Origin: Streptomyces plumbidurans
GTDB taxonomy: Bacteria > Actinomycetota > Actinomycetes > Streptomycetales > Streptomycetaceae
Assembly (NCBI RefSeq): GCF_019857225.1
Contig: NZ_JAFJSY010000048.1
Location: 1 to 64,000 of the forward strand
DNA: 64,000 nt
Direction: 5' to 3'
Shown here in pieces: positions 17,441 through 26,481 of the stretch. The position numbers and the translations under genes are program-made. Every line of letters begins with the position of its first letter. Within the stretch, counting starts at the first letter, position 1. The notes under the pieces were generated by a model. That model saw only the letters and a program-made list of their open reading frames with translations. It searched no databases and was not told where the DNA came from.

Positions 17441-17499
17441 CGCAGTTGTCGCCCTCGCCCCGCTGCTCGTGACCGATCTCTTCTGCCACGATCAGACAC

Positions 17500-17877
17500 A
17501 TGAAGAATTTCGTAGTCAAGACGATCGCCAACGCGGGCGCCCTGGCGGTCGCCGTATGGCTGCTCGACAAGATCACCCTGACCGGTGACAGCACGGGCAA
17601 GAAGGCCGGCACCCTGATCATCGTCGCGCTGATCTTCGGCCTGGTGAACTTCCTGGTCAAACCGGTCGTGAAGCTCCTGAGCCTGCCGCTGCTCATCCTG
17701 ACCCTGGGCCTGTTCACCCTGATCGTCAACGCCCTGATGCTGATGCTCACCTCGTGGGTGGCCGGCAAGCTCGACCTGAGCTTCCACGTCGACGGCTTCT
17801 GGACCGCGGTGCTGGGCGGCCTGATCATCTCGATCGTCTCGTGGGCGCTGCACGTCATCCTGCCCGACGAGGACTGA
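17500..17877 (+). CDS. phage-holin-like / YvlD-type membrane protein
   Basis: A 125-residue protein with four hydrophobic helices and the YvlD/holin superfamily IV pattern: IFGLVNFLVKPVVKLLSLPLLILTLGLFTLIVNALML. Despite the name, chromosomal members are not linked to phage lysis; membrane-stress roles are suspected. It is followed after 7 bases by a tyrosine phosphatase gene, so the two are probably co-transcribed. Confidence 0.82.
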   Translation: MKNFVVKTIANAGALAVAVWLLDKITLTGDSTGKKAGTLIIVALIFGLVNFLVKPVVKLLSLPLLILTLGLFTLIVNALMLMLTSWVAGKLDLSFHVDGFWTAVLGGLIISIVSWALHVILPDED

Positions 17878-17884
17878 GCACACG

Positions 17885-18376
17885 ATGGCCTACCGCGTCT
17901 GCTTCGTCTGCACCGGCAACATCTGCCGCTCCCCGATGGCCGAGTCCGTCTTCCGGGCCCGTGTCACGGAGGCCGGGCTCGACGGCCTGGTGGAGGTCGA
18001 CAGCGCCGGCACCGGCGGCTGGCACGAGGGAGACGGCGCCGACCCGCGCACCGTCTCCGTCCTGCGGGAGAGCGGCTACGAGACGGGACACCGGGCGCGC
18101 CGGTTCGAGGCGTCGTGGTTCTCCCGCCTCGATCTCGTCATCGCCCTCGACGCCGGACATCTCAGGGCCCTGCGCCGCCTCGCACCCACACCGGAGGACG
18201 CGGACAAGGTCCGGCTGCTGCGTTCCTACGACCCCGCGGCCGGCGACGACCTCGACGTGCCGGACCCGTACTACGGGGGCATGGACGGATTCGAGGAGTG
18301 CCTTGAGATGGTGGAGGCGGCGAGCGAGGGCCTCCTCGCCGCGGTACGCGAGCACGTGGAGGGACAGGCGGCATGA
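17885..18376 (+). CDS. ptpA: low-molecular-weight protein tyrosine phosphatase
   Basis: A 163-residue LMW-PTP. The P-loop VCTGNICRSPMAE (C-x5-R-S) lies at residues 9-21, and the general acid is in DPYYGGMDGFEE near residue 125. The enzyme removes phosphate from phosphotyrosine through a cysteinyl intermediate. In S. coelicolor the corresponding gene ptpA influences antibiotic production, which is the basis of the symbol. Its stop overlaps the start of the trans-sulfuration gene by 4 bases, indicating translational coupling. Confidence 0.9.
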   Translation: MAYRVCFVCTGNICRSPMAESVFRARVTEAGLDGLVEVDSAGTGGWHEGDGADPRTVSVLRESGYETGHRARRFEASWFSRLDLVIALDAGHLRALRRLAPTPEDADKVRLLRSYDPAAGDDLDVPDPYYGGMDGFEECLEMVEAASEGLLAAVREHVEGQAA

Positions 18377-19524
18377 GTGATTCCGCTGAGGGCAGGCCTT
18401 CGGTCGACGGTGACGGCACGCGCGCGGTGCGGGCGGGCCTGCCCGAGGCGGTCAAGAACGAGCCGACACTGCCCGGACCGGTGTTCGCCGCACACTTCCA
18501 TCTGCCGGGGGAAGTGGGCGGCCCCTACAAGTACGGCCGCGACGAGAACCCCACCTGGACGCTGCTGGAGCGGGCGATCGGCGAGCTGGAGGCGCCCGGG
18601 CAGGAAGACGTGGAGACATTCGTCTTCGCGTCCGGCATGGCGGCCATCTCGTCCGTGCTGTTCTCCCAACTGCGCGCCGGGGACGCGGTCGTGCTGCCCA
18701 GCGACGGCTATCAGGCGCTGCCTCTGGTGCGCGCGCAGCTGGAGGCGTACGGCATCGAGGTGCGTACCGCGCCGACCGGCCAGGACGCGCAGCTCGACGT
18801 CCTCGACGGCGCCCGGCTGCTGTGGCTGGAGACGCCCTCGAACCCCGGGCTCGACGTGTGCGACGTCCGGCGCCTCGCAGAGGCGGCACACGCGCGTGGC
18901 GCGCTCGTCGCCGTCGACAACACGCTCGCCACGCCACTGGGACAGCGTCCGCTGGATCTCGGCGCCGACTTCGCCGTGGCCAGCGGCACCAAGCAGCTCA
19001 CCGGACACGGGGACGTTCTGCTCGGTTACGTCGTCGGCCGCGACGCCGAGGCCATGGCCGCGGTACGCCGCTGGCGCAAGATCGTCGGTGCCATCCCCGG
19101 GCCCATGGAGGCCTGGCTCGCACACCGTTCGATCGCCACACTCCAACTGCGGGTCGACCGGCAGTGCGCCACTGCCCTCACGCTCGCCGAGGCTCTGCGG
19201 ACACGGCCGGAGGTGACCGGACTGCGCTATCCCGGGCTGCCCGACGACCCCTCGCACAAGATCGCCTCGCAGCAGATGCGCCGCTACGGATGCGTGGTGT
19301 CCTTCACGCTGCCCACGCGCGCGCGTGCCGACCGTTTTCTCGACGCGCTGCGGCTCGTCGACAACGCGACGAGCTTCGGCGGGGTGCGGTCCACGGCCGA
19401 GCGGCGCGGACGCTGGGGCGGAGACGCGGTGCCGGAGGGCTTCATTCGCTTCTCGGTCGGCGCCGAGGACCCCGAGGACCTGGTGGCGGATGTGCTGCGC
19501 GCGCTGGAGGAGTCGGCGCGATGA
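18373..19524 (+). CDS. cystathionine gamma-synthase/lyase family PLP enzyme
   Basis: A 383-residue Cys/Met-metabolism PLP enzyme. Features are FASGMAAISSVLFSQ, the substrate-domain segment LWLETPSNPGLDV, and the Schiff-base lysine in SGTKQLTGHGDVLLG near residue 215. A C-terminal FGGVRSTAERR segment helps bind the substrate carboxylate. Members interconvert cystathionine, cysteine, homocysteine and related thiols; synthase versus lyase activity cannot be assigned here. Start codon overlaps the ptpA stop. A strong terminator follows. Confidence 0.88.
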   Translation: MSDSAEGRPSVDGDGTRAVRAGLPEAVKNEPTLPGPVFAAHFHLPGEVGGPYKYGRDENPTWTLLERAIGELEAPGQEDVETFVFASGMAAISSVLFSQLRAGDAVVLPSDGYQALPLVRAQLEAYGIEVRTAPTGQDAQLDVLDGARLLWLETPSNPGLDVCDVRRLAEAAHARGALVAVDNTLATPLGQRPLDLGADFAVASGTKQLTGHGDVLLGYVVGRDAEAMAAVRRWRKIVGAIPGPMEAWLAHRSIATLQLRVDRQCATALTLAEALRTRPEVTGLRYPGLPDDPSHKIASQQMRRYGCVVSFTLPTRARADRFLDALRLVDNATSFGGVRSTAERRGRWGGDAVPEGFIRFSVGAEDPEDLVADVLRALEESAR

Positions 19525-19576
19525 CGCCTTCGGAACCTGCTTTACGGCGCCCGATCGGTTCGCCGCTCTGCACAAC

Positions 19577-19615
19577 GGGCGGTCCGAGCCTCCCCCCTCG
19601 TGGCTCGGACCGCCC
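19577..19615 (+). terminator. terminator after the trans-sulfuration gene
   Basis: A perfect 14-bp stem (GGGCGGTCCGAGCC at 19577-19590 with its complement at 19602-19615) and an 11-base pyrimidine-rich loop. Confidence 0.8.
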
Positions 19616-19766
19616 TCGGTTCTGCGCGCGAAGAACCGCGCGAACAAGGCTAGTTGACTCTGTGTCAGTGTCCAATCACAGTAGCGACAGAGACCTATCG
19701 ACTTATTTATAGTTGGGCCCTGCCTCGGGGGCCGGGAGAGGGGCAGGGAACTGGGGAGGGCGAACC

Positions 19767-20672
19767 ATGGATCTGGCCTTGCTGCGCACTTTCGTCACCG
19801 TGCACCGGGCCGGCTCCTTCACCCGCGCCGCCGCCCTGCTCGGTCTGTCGCAGCCGGCCGTGACCTCACAGATCCGCACGCTGGAACGGCAGTTGGGGCG
19901 CCCGCTGTTTCTCCGGCAGGCTCGCGGGGTCACCCCGACGACCATCGGTGACGAGCTCGCGCACAAGGCCGCCCCGCATCTGGACGCCCTGGTGGAGATC
20001 GCCGAGACCGGCATCGACGACGAGTCCTCCTTACGCACGCTGCATCTCGCCGGTCCCCCCGAGTTCACCGCCGAGCGGGCGCTGCCCGCTCTCACGGAGC
20101 TGACCGGCGAGGACGGCCAGGGCTTTGCCCTGCGCGCCTCCTTCGGGAACGCCGAGGAAACCCTGGAGGGGCTGGCCGCCGGGCATCACGATCTGGCCAT
20201 CAGTACGGCCCGTCCCCGCGGCGCATTGCTGACGGCGACTCCGCTCTGCGACGAGGAGCACGTCCTGGTCGCCGCTCCCCTCCGGGCCGAGCAGATCGGC
20301 GTGGAGAAGCCGGACCGCAAGGGAGCGCCCGCTCTGGACAACGTCCCCGTGGTCGAGGTGCATGAGTCGCTGCCCTTCGTCTCCCGCTACTGGGCCTCCG
20401 TCTTCGACTCCCGTCCTGCCGCCCCGGGTACCGTCATCGTGCCGGACCTGCGTGCGGTCCTCGCCTGCGTCGTCGCGGGTGCGGGGCTCGCGGTACTGCC
20501 CCGCTATCTGTGCAGGGCAGCCCTGGAACGCGGGGAGATCGTCGCCCTGCACGAGCCGGCGGTGCCTCCGCTGCGGACGTACTTCCTGGTGGTGCGCACC
20601 GGCACCCTGGCGATGCCGCACATCGCGCGAGCGCACGAATGGCTGCTGCGATCCGCGGCAGACTGGTGCTGA
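19767..20672 (+). CDS. LysR-family regulator with a TTA codon
   Basis: A 301-residue LTTR from the ATG at 19767 behind GGGGAGGG; the longer frame from 19713 lacks a site. The N-terminal HTH is MDLALLRTFVTVHRAGSFTR followed by AALLGLSQPAVTSQIRTLE, and the inducer-binding domain spans about residues 90-295. Codon 89 (20031-20033) is TTA, implying bldA dependence and developmental timing. The target is unknown; LysR regulators often act on a divergent neighbour, but the gene upstream here runs the same way and ends in a terminator. AT-rich DNA at 19685-19730 probably holds its promoter. Confidence 0.9.
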   Translation: MDLALLRTFVTVHRAGSFTRAAALLGLSQPAVTSQIRTLERQLGRPLFLRQARGVTPTTIGDELAHKAAPHLDALVEIAETGIDDESSLRTLHLAGPPEFTAERALPALTELTGEDGQGFALRASFGNAEETLEGLAAGHHDLAISTARPRGALLTATPLCDEEHVLVAAPLRAEQIGVEKPDRKGAPALDNVPVVEVHESLPFVSRYWASVFDSRPAAPGTVIVPDLRAVLACVVAGAGLAVLPRYLCRAALERGEIVALHEPAVPPLRTYFLVVRTGTLAMPHIARAHEWLLRSAADWC

Positions 20673-20725
20673 CCTGCGCTTTCCCAGTGATCACCGCACG
20701 ATTACGGTCGATGACGAACCGCTAT

Positions 20726-20739
20726 GTTTCACGTGGAAC
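20726..20739. other. near-match parS upstream of the NUDIX gene
   Basis: GTTTCACGTGGAAC, one base different from parS, 22 bases before the NUDIX start codon. Confidence 0.6.
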
Positions 20740-20760
20740 CAACCGGGCCACATTTCCCCC

Positions 20761-21243
20761 ATGACCGTCCGACCCGTGGTCAAGCGCACCGCCCGTGCCG
20801 TCCTGCTCGACGGCGACAACCTGATCCTGATCAAGCGCACCAAGCCCGGCGTCGATCCCTACTGGGTCACGCCCGGTGGCGGCGTCGAGCCCAGCGACTC
20901 GACCGTCGTCGACGCCCTGCACCGTGAGGTGTTCGAGGAGCTCGGCGCCAAGATCACCGACGTGGTGCCCTGCTTCGTGGACACCGTGGAGCACATCGGC
21001 GACGACGGCGGTGCGACCGGGGTGAAGGTGCAGCACTTCTTCGTCTGCCACCTGGAGTCCATGGACCCGTCGTTGCGGCACGGTCCCGAAGTGGACGAGC
21101 CCGCCGGTGAGTACGAGATCGTACGAGTGCCGTTCACCCGTGTCGGGATCGCCTCGGTGCATCTCGTGCCGCTGTCGCTGCGGCACTATCTGGACGGCAA
21201 CATCGAGGGCGTACGCGCCCTCCACGCACCTGACCTGGGCTGA
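20761..21243 (+). CDS. NUDIX hydrolase with an altered Nudix box
   Basis: A 160-residue NUDIX protein from the ATG at 20761. The Nudix region runs from GGGVEPSDSTVVDALHREVF through EELGA near residues 39-65. The catalytic REVFEELG core is intact, but the first glutamate of the G-x5-E-x7-RE pattern is serine. NUDIX proteins hydrolyse nucleoside diphosphates linked to another moiety; the substrate is unknown. A near-parS sits just upstream of the start. Confidence 0.85.
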   Translation: MTVRPVVKRTARAVLLDGDNLILIKRTKPGVDPYWVTPGGGVEPSDSTVVDALHREVFEELGAKITDVVPCFVDTVEHIGDDGGATGVKVQHFFVCHLESMDPSLRHGPEVDEPAGEYEIVRVPFTRVGIASVHLVPLSLRHYLDGNIEGVRALHAPDLG

Positions 21244-21271
21244 CGCGCGGCTTTGGCAATTCCGGCCGCAA

Positions 21272-21904
21272 TCAACCGACGCGACGTACCAATTCGTACG
21301 CTTCCCACAGATTGCCGCCCATGTAGGAGTACGTCGCAAGGCCCGCCAGATGACGGTCCGCATTGACCGCGACGGAGACCGGAACCGCACCGAACAGGTC
21401 CTTGTCCGACAACGAATCCCCGTAGGCAATGCAGTCCGCGCTCTCCACCCCGAACTCCCGGCACAGGCGGCCGGCGATCTCCACCTTCGCCGCGGCACTG
21501 AGAACTCCGGTCGGATCCACGGGCTCGGTGAACGGCACCGCCGGAAACCGGGATCCGTAAGTCGCGTGCGCTCCCCAGTCGGTGAGCCGCTCGACAAAGA
21601 AGGAGGGTGAGAGCGACACAACGGCGCAGTAATCACCCGCCCGCCGAATGTCCTCCCAGACCTCACGGATGCGTTCGAGCCACGGGGCGCCGTCGAAAGC
21701 CGCCGATACATGTGCCTCGGTGAGATCCGCCCAAAGCGCGTATACCTGGGCCGCGTACTCCGGCGGCCCTATCAGCCCAGCCGAGATCGCCTGATCGAGC
21801 GCCACCGTCTCGGCTTCCAGCCCCAACTGCCGTGAGATTTCCACGGGCGCCGTTGTGCCCTGCAGCAAGGTGCCGTCGAGATCGAAGAGATGAAGTCTCG
21901 CCAT
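21272..21904 (-). CDS. HAD-superfamily hydrolase (SerB-like, subfamily IB)
   Basis: A 210-residue HAD phosphatase. Motif I FDLDGTLLQG is at the N-terminus with Asp nucleophile and acid, motif II is VVSLSPSFFVERL, the lysine of motif III lies near AAKVEIAGRL, and motif IV is IAYGDSLSDKDLF. This order and the helical cap are typical of phosphoserine-phosphatase-like IB enzymes. The true substrate may be another small phosphomonoester. It converges on the NUDIX gene and diverges from the GNAT gene. Confidence 0.88.
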   Translation of the reverse strand: MARLHLFDLDGTLLQGTTAPVEISRQLGLEAETVALDQAISAGLIGPPEYAAQVYALWADLTEAHVSAAFDGAPWLERIREVWEDIRRAGDYCAVVSLSPSFFVERLTDWGAHATYGSRFPAVPFTEPVDPTGVLSAAAKVEIAGRLCREFGVESADCIAYGDSLSDKDLFGAVPVSVAVNADRHLAGLATYSYMGGNLWEAYELVRRVG

Positions 21905-21974
21905 GGAATCCGAGGCTAATGGGAAGGATGGCCGGCGCCTGGGGTCGCGTCATGTGATGTCCGGCGTCGCCGGT

Positions 21975-21988
21975 GTTTCACGTGAAAC
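21975..21988. other. parS site
   Basis: Perfect GTTTCACGTGAAAC between the divergent HAD and GNAT genes. Confidence 0.93.
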
Positions 21989-22098
21989 GCTCGACGCCCG
22001 TCCGGGCCTATGCACTTGGCCACGGCATGGCCAAAAGCTCCCGCTTCTCGGCGGAAACAGGTGGACGGCAAGGGCAGCCGTCGGACAGCCTGACCCGC

Positions 22099-22965
22099 GT
22101 GCCGACTGACTCCCTCCCTCTTCTTCCCATCCGCCGTCTGACGCTTCGCGATCTCACCGCCTGCGCCGACTTGTCAGAGGATCGGGGGTGGCCACGCGAG
22201 GAGCACAAGTGGGGACTCCTCCTCACGGCCGGACAGGGATACGGCATCGACGACCCCCACGGAGGCCTGGTCAGCGCCTGTGTCGTCACTGGGTACGGAC
22301 CGCAGGACCGTCCCTCCCTCGGAGCCATCGGCATGGTGCTGGTCGCTGAACGGCACGCTCGTCAGGGCATCGGACGCCGTCTGATGCAGCACGTCGTCAC
22401 GGCGATGGGAACCACCCCGCTGACCTTGCACTCGACCCCCAACGGTCGCCTGCTCTATGAGGAGATCGGCTTCAAGGTCACCGGCCGCGCCGAGATGCTC
22501 AGCGGACACTTCACGCCAGGCGGTCAGGAGCCCGAGGTCGCCACGCGTGCGGCCACCGCCGAGGACCTGCCGTCGATCCTCCAGCTCGACGAAGAAGTGT
22601 TCGGCGCCGACCGCACAGCTGTCATCACGCGGCTGCCGGCCTTCGCCGACCGACTGCGCGTCGCCGAGGAGAACGGACGGCTCATCGGCTATGCCGCCGC
22701 CTGGCCCAACATGGACACCCATGTCGTGGGCCCACTGATCGCCCGCGACACGGAGACCGCGAAAGCGCTCGTCACCTCCCTCGCCGCCCACACCGACCGC
22801 CCTCTGCGCACCGACATCGACGTACGGCACGAAGAACTGCTGGCCTGGACGAAGGCTTGCGGGCTGGCGTCGGTCGCGTTCAACGCGGTGATGACGTACG
22901 GCATCCCGGAACTGCCCGGTGACTGGACGAGGCGCTTCGCCCCGCTGACGGTGGCGGCGGGCTGA
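22099..22965 (+). CDS. GNAT N-acetyltransferase with two domains
   Basis: About 288 residues from the GTG at 22099. The frame stays open to 21973, but that longer start begins in parS DNA and encodes unlikely residues. The N-terminal GNAT domain carries the acetyl-CoA loop as VAERHARQGIGRRLM near residue 85. A second acetyltransferase-like domain (DUF1248 type) occupies the C-terminal half, from RAATAEDLPSILQLDEEVFG. The acceptor substrate is unknown. The next GNAT gene follows after 38 bases, possibly in one transcript. Confidence 0.82.
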   Translation: MPTDSLPLLPIRRLTLRDLTACADLSEDRGWPREEHKWGLLLTAGQGYGIDDPHGGLVSACVVTGYGPQDRPSLGAIGMVLVAERHARQGIGRRLMQHVVTAMGTTPLTLHSTPNGRLLYEEIGFKVTGRAEMLSGHFTPGGQEPEVATRAATAEDLPSILQLDEEVFGADRTAVITRLPAFADRLRVAEENGRLIGYAAAWPNMDTHVVGPLIARDTETAKALVTSLAAHTDRPLRTDIDVRHEELLAWTKACGLASVAFNAVMTYGIPELPGDWTRRFAPLTVAAG

Positions 22966-23003
22966 GTCCTGCCCTCAGCGGCTGCTGTGCATAGGGTGCG
23001 AGC

Positions 23004-23456
23004 ATGGGAGATCTTGAAATACGGCCCGCTACGGCGGACGACCTGCCCGCCATCGTCGCGATGCTCGCCGACGACCCGCTGGGTGCCCAGCGGGAGTCGC
23101 CGGACGATCTCACGCCCTATCTGACCGCGTGGGAGCGTCTTGCGTCCGACCCGAACCAGCATGTGGTCGTCGCGGTCCGAGAGAGCCGTGTGGTCGGCAC
23201 GCTTCAGCTCACCGTCATTCCCGGATTGTCACGCCGTGGCGCCACCAGGTCGATCATCGAGGGAGTCCGCGTCCACGCCGATGAGCGCGGCAGCGGCTTG
23301 GGCACACGGTTCATCGAGTGGGCGATCGACGAATCCCGGCGCCAGGGCTGCCAGTTGGTCCAGCTGACCTCGGACACCAGCCGTACCGACGCGCATCGCT
23401 TCTATGAGCGGCTCGGCTTCACGGCCTCACACGTGGGCTTCAAACTTCAGTTGTGA
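23004..23456 (+). CDS. GNAT N-acetyltransferase
   Basis: A 150-residue single-domain GNAT protein. The acetyl-CoA binding motif is VRVHADERGSGLGTRFIEWA (Q/R-x2-G-x-G/A pattern) near residues 90-110, and RFYERLGFTASHVGFKL closes the fold. ATG start. It follows another GNAT gene in the same direction and converges on the serine hydrolase. The substrate is unknown. Confidence 0.87.
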   Translation: MGDLEIRPATADDLPAIVAMLADDPLGAQRESPDDLTPYLTAWERLASDPNQHVVVAVRESRVVGTLQLTVIPGLSRRGATRSIIEGVRVHADERGSGLGTRFIEWAIDESRRQGCQLVQLTSDTSRTDAHRFYERLGFTASHVGFKLQL

Positions 23457-23473
23457 GGCCGTGCAGTGACGCG

Positions 23474-24901
23474 TCATGTTTCACGTGAAACAGGGGGCTC
23501 GCCGGGCGTCGGAGTTTGAGCGATCCCCCGCCATCCGTCCGGGTCCACCCCACCCGGCACAGGAGCCCCCTCCTCGTACGGCTGACGCGTGAACACGAAC
23601 GATCCGAGGTCCAGATGGCTCACGGTCCCGTCGGGGCGCCGTACGGGCCTCAGAAGCTCTCCGGCGTAATAGCCCTCCAGTCCCGTCCAGGTGCCGTCGC
23701 CGTTCGCCCTGAAGCGCGAACGGCGGCCACTACCCGACAAAGGTCCCAACGAGAGCCCGTCGTCGGCCGAGATGCGCAGGACGAACGCCTGGGTCCCCCA
23801 GTACCACGGGCCTGCCAACTCCATTTCGGACGCGTCGATTTCAGGCAGCGGTCGCCATGGATCGGGAATGCGCGGCTCGGCCTCGGCGACGATCCGCACG
23901 AGGTCCGCCCCTACGCTCGACAGCGCAGGCCCGGAGGTGCAGTTGGCCAGCACCACCGCCGCGACATCCTCCTCGACGTCGATGGTGAGGTTCGCCAGAA
24001 AGCCCGGCAACGAGCCGGAGTGACCCACCAGCAGCCGACCGTCCCGTAGCTGGATCTGCAGTCCCAGCCCGTACGCCCCCCCGTCCATCACATCTGCGGC
24101 TTCGGACGGCGCCGCGGGTTCCCGCATCTCCCTCACGGATGCGGCGCTCAGCACCCTGTCATCGCCCTGCGTCAGGAAGACGGCGAAGCGCGCCAGATCG
24201 CCGGTGGTGGACCAGAGCTGACCGGCGGGAGCCATCCGGCCCAGGTCCTCGGCGGGTTCGGGCAGCAGGACATCGGCCCAGGGATGCACGGCCCAGCCAC
24301 CCGCATGGGGAGCCCGCGGCTGAGCGCTCGTACGGTCGAGGCCCAGGGATTCGAGCACTTCACGCCGAAGTACGTCCTCCCACGGGGCCCCGCGCAGCTT
24401 CTCCACCAGGGCGCCCAGCAGGGTGTAGCCGGGGTTCGAGTAGTGGAAGCGCCGGCCCACCGGATGCAGGAAGGGCTGCTCGCCCAGGACATCGGCGAGT
24501 TCCGGGCGCAGCGTCCCCGGAGTGCGTTCCCACCACGGTGCGGGCGACTCCGCGGCCAGTCCGCCCGAATGGGCAAGGAGATCGACGATGGTGGCCTCCC
24601 CCGCCCCGGTCCCCGGCAGATGCTTCTCCAGCGGATCACCGAGGTCGAGTACGCCTTCGTCGCGCAGCCTCAGTACGAGCACGGCGGTGAAGGTCTTGGT
24701 GATCGAGCCGATGCGGTACTGCACGTTCTCGTCCGGGCCGTGCCCGTCCACCGAGGTCCGCGCACCGTGCCACACCGCCCGACCGCCCCTGACGACCGTC
24801 GCGGCCAACGACGGCGCACGTCCTTCGGCCTGGGCCACGGCGATCCGATGCAACAGCGCCCGACGCGTACCGGGGAGCAACTCTTCCTGAGGTGTCGTCA
24901 T
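23474..24901 (-). CDS. serine hydrolase, beta-lactamase/class C PBP-like
   Basis: A 475-residue protein from the ATG at 24901. The nucleophile motif S-x-x-K is in YRIGSITKTFTAVLVLRL near residue 80, the Y-x-N motif is in HYSNPGYTLLGALV, and an H-x-G triad equivalent is in LVGHSGSLPGFLAN. A separate C-terminal beta domain follows. No clear signal peptide is seen, so it may be a cytoplasmic esterase or D-aminopeptidase-like enzyme rather than a true beta-lactamase. Its last five codons before the stop are encoded by parS and read V-S-R-E-T. Confidence 0.88.
   Translation of the reverse strand: MTTPQEELLPGTRRALLHRIAVAQAEGRAPSLAATVVRGGRAVWHGARTSVDGHGPDENVQYRIGSITKTFTAVLVLRLRDEGVLDLGDPLEKHLPGTGAGEATIVDLLAHSGGLAAESPAPWWERTPGTLRPELADVLGEQPFLHPVGRRFHYSNPGYTLLGALVEKLRGAPWEDVLRREVLESLGLDRTSAQPRAPHAGGWAVHPWADVLLPEPAEDLGRMAPAGQLWSTTGDLARFAVFLTQGDDRVLSAASVREMREPAAPSEAADVMDGGAYGLGLQIQLRDGRLLVGHSGSLPGFLANLTIDVEEDVAAVVLANCTSGPALSSVGADLVRIVAEAEPRIPDPWRPLPEIDASEMELAGPWYWGTQAFVLRISADDGLSLGPLSGSGRRSRFRANGDGTWTGLEGYYAGELLRPVRRPDGTVSHLDLGSFVFTRQPYEEGAPVPGGVDPDGWRGIAQTPTPGEPPVSRET
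23478..23491. other. parS site forming the 3' end of the serine hydrolase gene
   Basis: Perfect GTTTCACGTGAAAC; on the minus strand it is read in frame as the C-terminal residues, ending immediately at a TGA. Confidence 0.93.
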
Positions 24902-25002
24902 GCCCCCAGTCCAACCCGCGGGGCACTCGGTCGTCGAGCGCATTTGTGTCGCGTGCGCTTGTGTCGAGTGCGTCTGCGGCGGTGGAGCCCGGCTCGGTCG
25001 GA

Positions 25003-26481
25003 TCAGGTCTGCGCCATGTCCACGAAGCGCGAGTAGTGGCCCTGGAAGGCGACCGTGATCGTCGCCGTCGGGCCGTTACGGTGCTTGGCGACGATCAGGT
25101 CAGCCTCGCCCGCGCGCGGCGACTCCTTCTCGTAGGCGTCCTCGCGGTGCAGCAGGATGACCATGTCGGCGTCCTGCTCGATGGAGCCGGACTCACGCAG
25201 GTCGGAGACCATCGGCTTCTTGTCGGTGCGCTGTTCCGGGCCACGGTTCAGCTGGGAGAGGGCGATGACCGGGATCTCCAGCTCCTTGGCGAGGAGCTTG
25301 AGGTTACGGGACATGTCCGAGACCTCCTGCTGGCGGTTCTCGGCCCGCTTGGAGCCGCCCGACTGCATCAGTTGGAGATAGTCGATGACGACCAGTCTGA
25401 TGTCGTTGCGCTGTTTGAGCCGACGGCACTTGGCGCGGATCTCCATCATCGACAGGTTCGGGGAGTCGTCGATGAACAGCGGTGCGGCCGAGACGTCCGG
25501 CATCCGGCGGGCGAGGCGGGTCCAGTCCTCGTCGGTCATGGTGCCCGATCGCATGTGATGCAGCGCCACGCGTGCCTCGGCGGACAGCAGGCGCATCGCG
25601 ATCTCGTTGCGCCCCATTTCGAGGGAGAAGATGACGCTGGGCAGGTTGTGCTTGATGGACGCGGCGCGCGCGAAGTCCAGCGCGAGCGTGGACTTGCCCA
25701 TCGCGGGACGGGCGGCGATGACGACCATCTGGCCCGGGTGCAGGCCGTTGGTGAGCGAGTCGAAGTCGGTGAAGCCCGTCGGCACGCCGGTCATCTCGCC
25801 GGAGCGGGAGCCGATCGCCTCGATCTCGTCGAGGGCGCCCTCCATGATGTCGCCGAGCGGGAGGTAGTCCTCGCTGGTGCGCTGCTCGGTGACCGCGTAG
25901 ATCTCGGCCTGGGCGCGGTTGACGATCTCGTCGACGTCGTCGTCGGCCGCGTATCCCATCTGGGTGATGCGGGTGCCGGCCTCGACCAGACGGCGCAGGA
26001 CCGCACGCTCGTGGACGATCTCCGCGTAGTACTCGGCGTTGGCCGCCGTCGGTACGGTCTGGACGAGCGTGTGCAGATACGAGGCGCCGCCGACCTTGTT
26101 GATCTCGCCGCGCTTGGTGAGTTCTGCGGCGATGGTGATGGGGTCGGCCGGCTCTCCCTTGGCGTAGACGTCGAGGATCGCCTGGAAGATCGTCTCGTGT
26201 GCTGGTTTGTAGAAGTCGTGGCCCTTGAGGATCTCCACGACGTCGGCGATGGCGTCCTTGGACAGAAGCATGCCGCCGAGGACGGACTGCTCCGCATCGA
26301 GATCCTGGGGCGGTACGCGCTCGAAGGACGTGCCCCCGCCGTCCCATTCGCCGGTGTCACGGCCCCGGTCGTGCTGCTCGCCGCGACCGCGTTCCCCGTC
26401 TCCGCGGCGGCGGGAGGCGGGCAGACGATCACTGGGACCGCTGTCGGCCCACGGGTCGTCCAAGGGCTCGGAAATGCTCAC
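25003..26481 (-). CDS. dnaB: replicative DNA helicase DnaB
   Basis: A 492-residue DnaB from the GTG at 26481, chosen because GGAGG precedes it; upstream in-frame codons lack such a site. The N-terminal domain begins at PPQDLDAEQSVLGGMLLS, and the RecA-like domain carries Walker A RPAMGKSTLALDFA near residue 245 and Walker B RLVVIDYLQLM. It unwinds DNA ahead of the fork, loaded at oriC after DnaA opens the duplex. It lies about 36 kb from oriC. The upstream intergenic region holds several DnaA-box-like sequences. Confidence 0.96.
   Translation of the reverse strand: MSISEPLDDPWADSGPSDRLPASRRRGDGERGRGEQHDRGRDTGEWDGGGTSFERVPPQDLDAEQSVLGGMLLSKDAIADVVEILKGHDFYKPAHETIFQAILDVYAKGEPADPITIAAELTKRGEINKVGGASYLHTLVQTVPTAANAEYYAEIVHERAVLRRLVEAGTRITQMGYAADDDVDEIVNRAQAEIYAVTEQRTSEDYLPLGDIMEGALDEIEAIGSRSGEMTGVPTGFTDFDSLTNGLHPGQMVVIAARPAMGKSTLALDFARAASIKHNLPSVIFSLEMGRNEIAMRLLSAEARVALHHMRSGTMTDEDWTRLARRMPDVSAAPLFIDDSPNLSMMEIRAKCRRLKQRNDIRLVVIDYLQLMQSGGSKRAENRQQEVSDMSRNLKLLAKELEIPVIALSQLNRGPEQRTDKKPMVSDLRESGSIEQDADMVILLHREDAYEKESPRAGEADLIVAKHRNGPTATITVAFQGHYSRFVDMAQT

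Noticed and set aside
17500..17877. Holin-like gene as a prophage remnant
   Set aside because: No other phage gene is nearby, and this family is widespread on chromosomes.
23474..24901. Serine hydrolase as an acquired antibiotic-resistance beta-lactamase
   Set aside because: No signal peptide is obvious, it has an extra C-terminal domain, and codon use matches the neighbours; a chromosomal esterase or peptidase-like enzyme is more likely.
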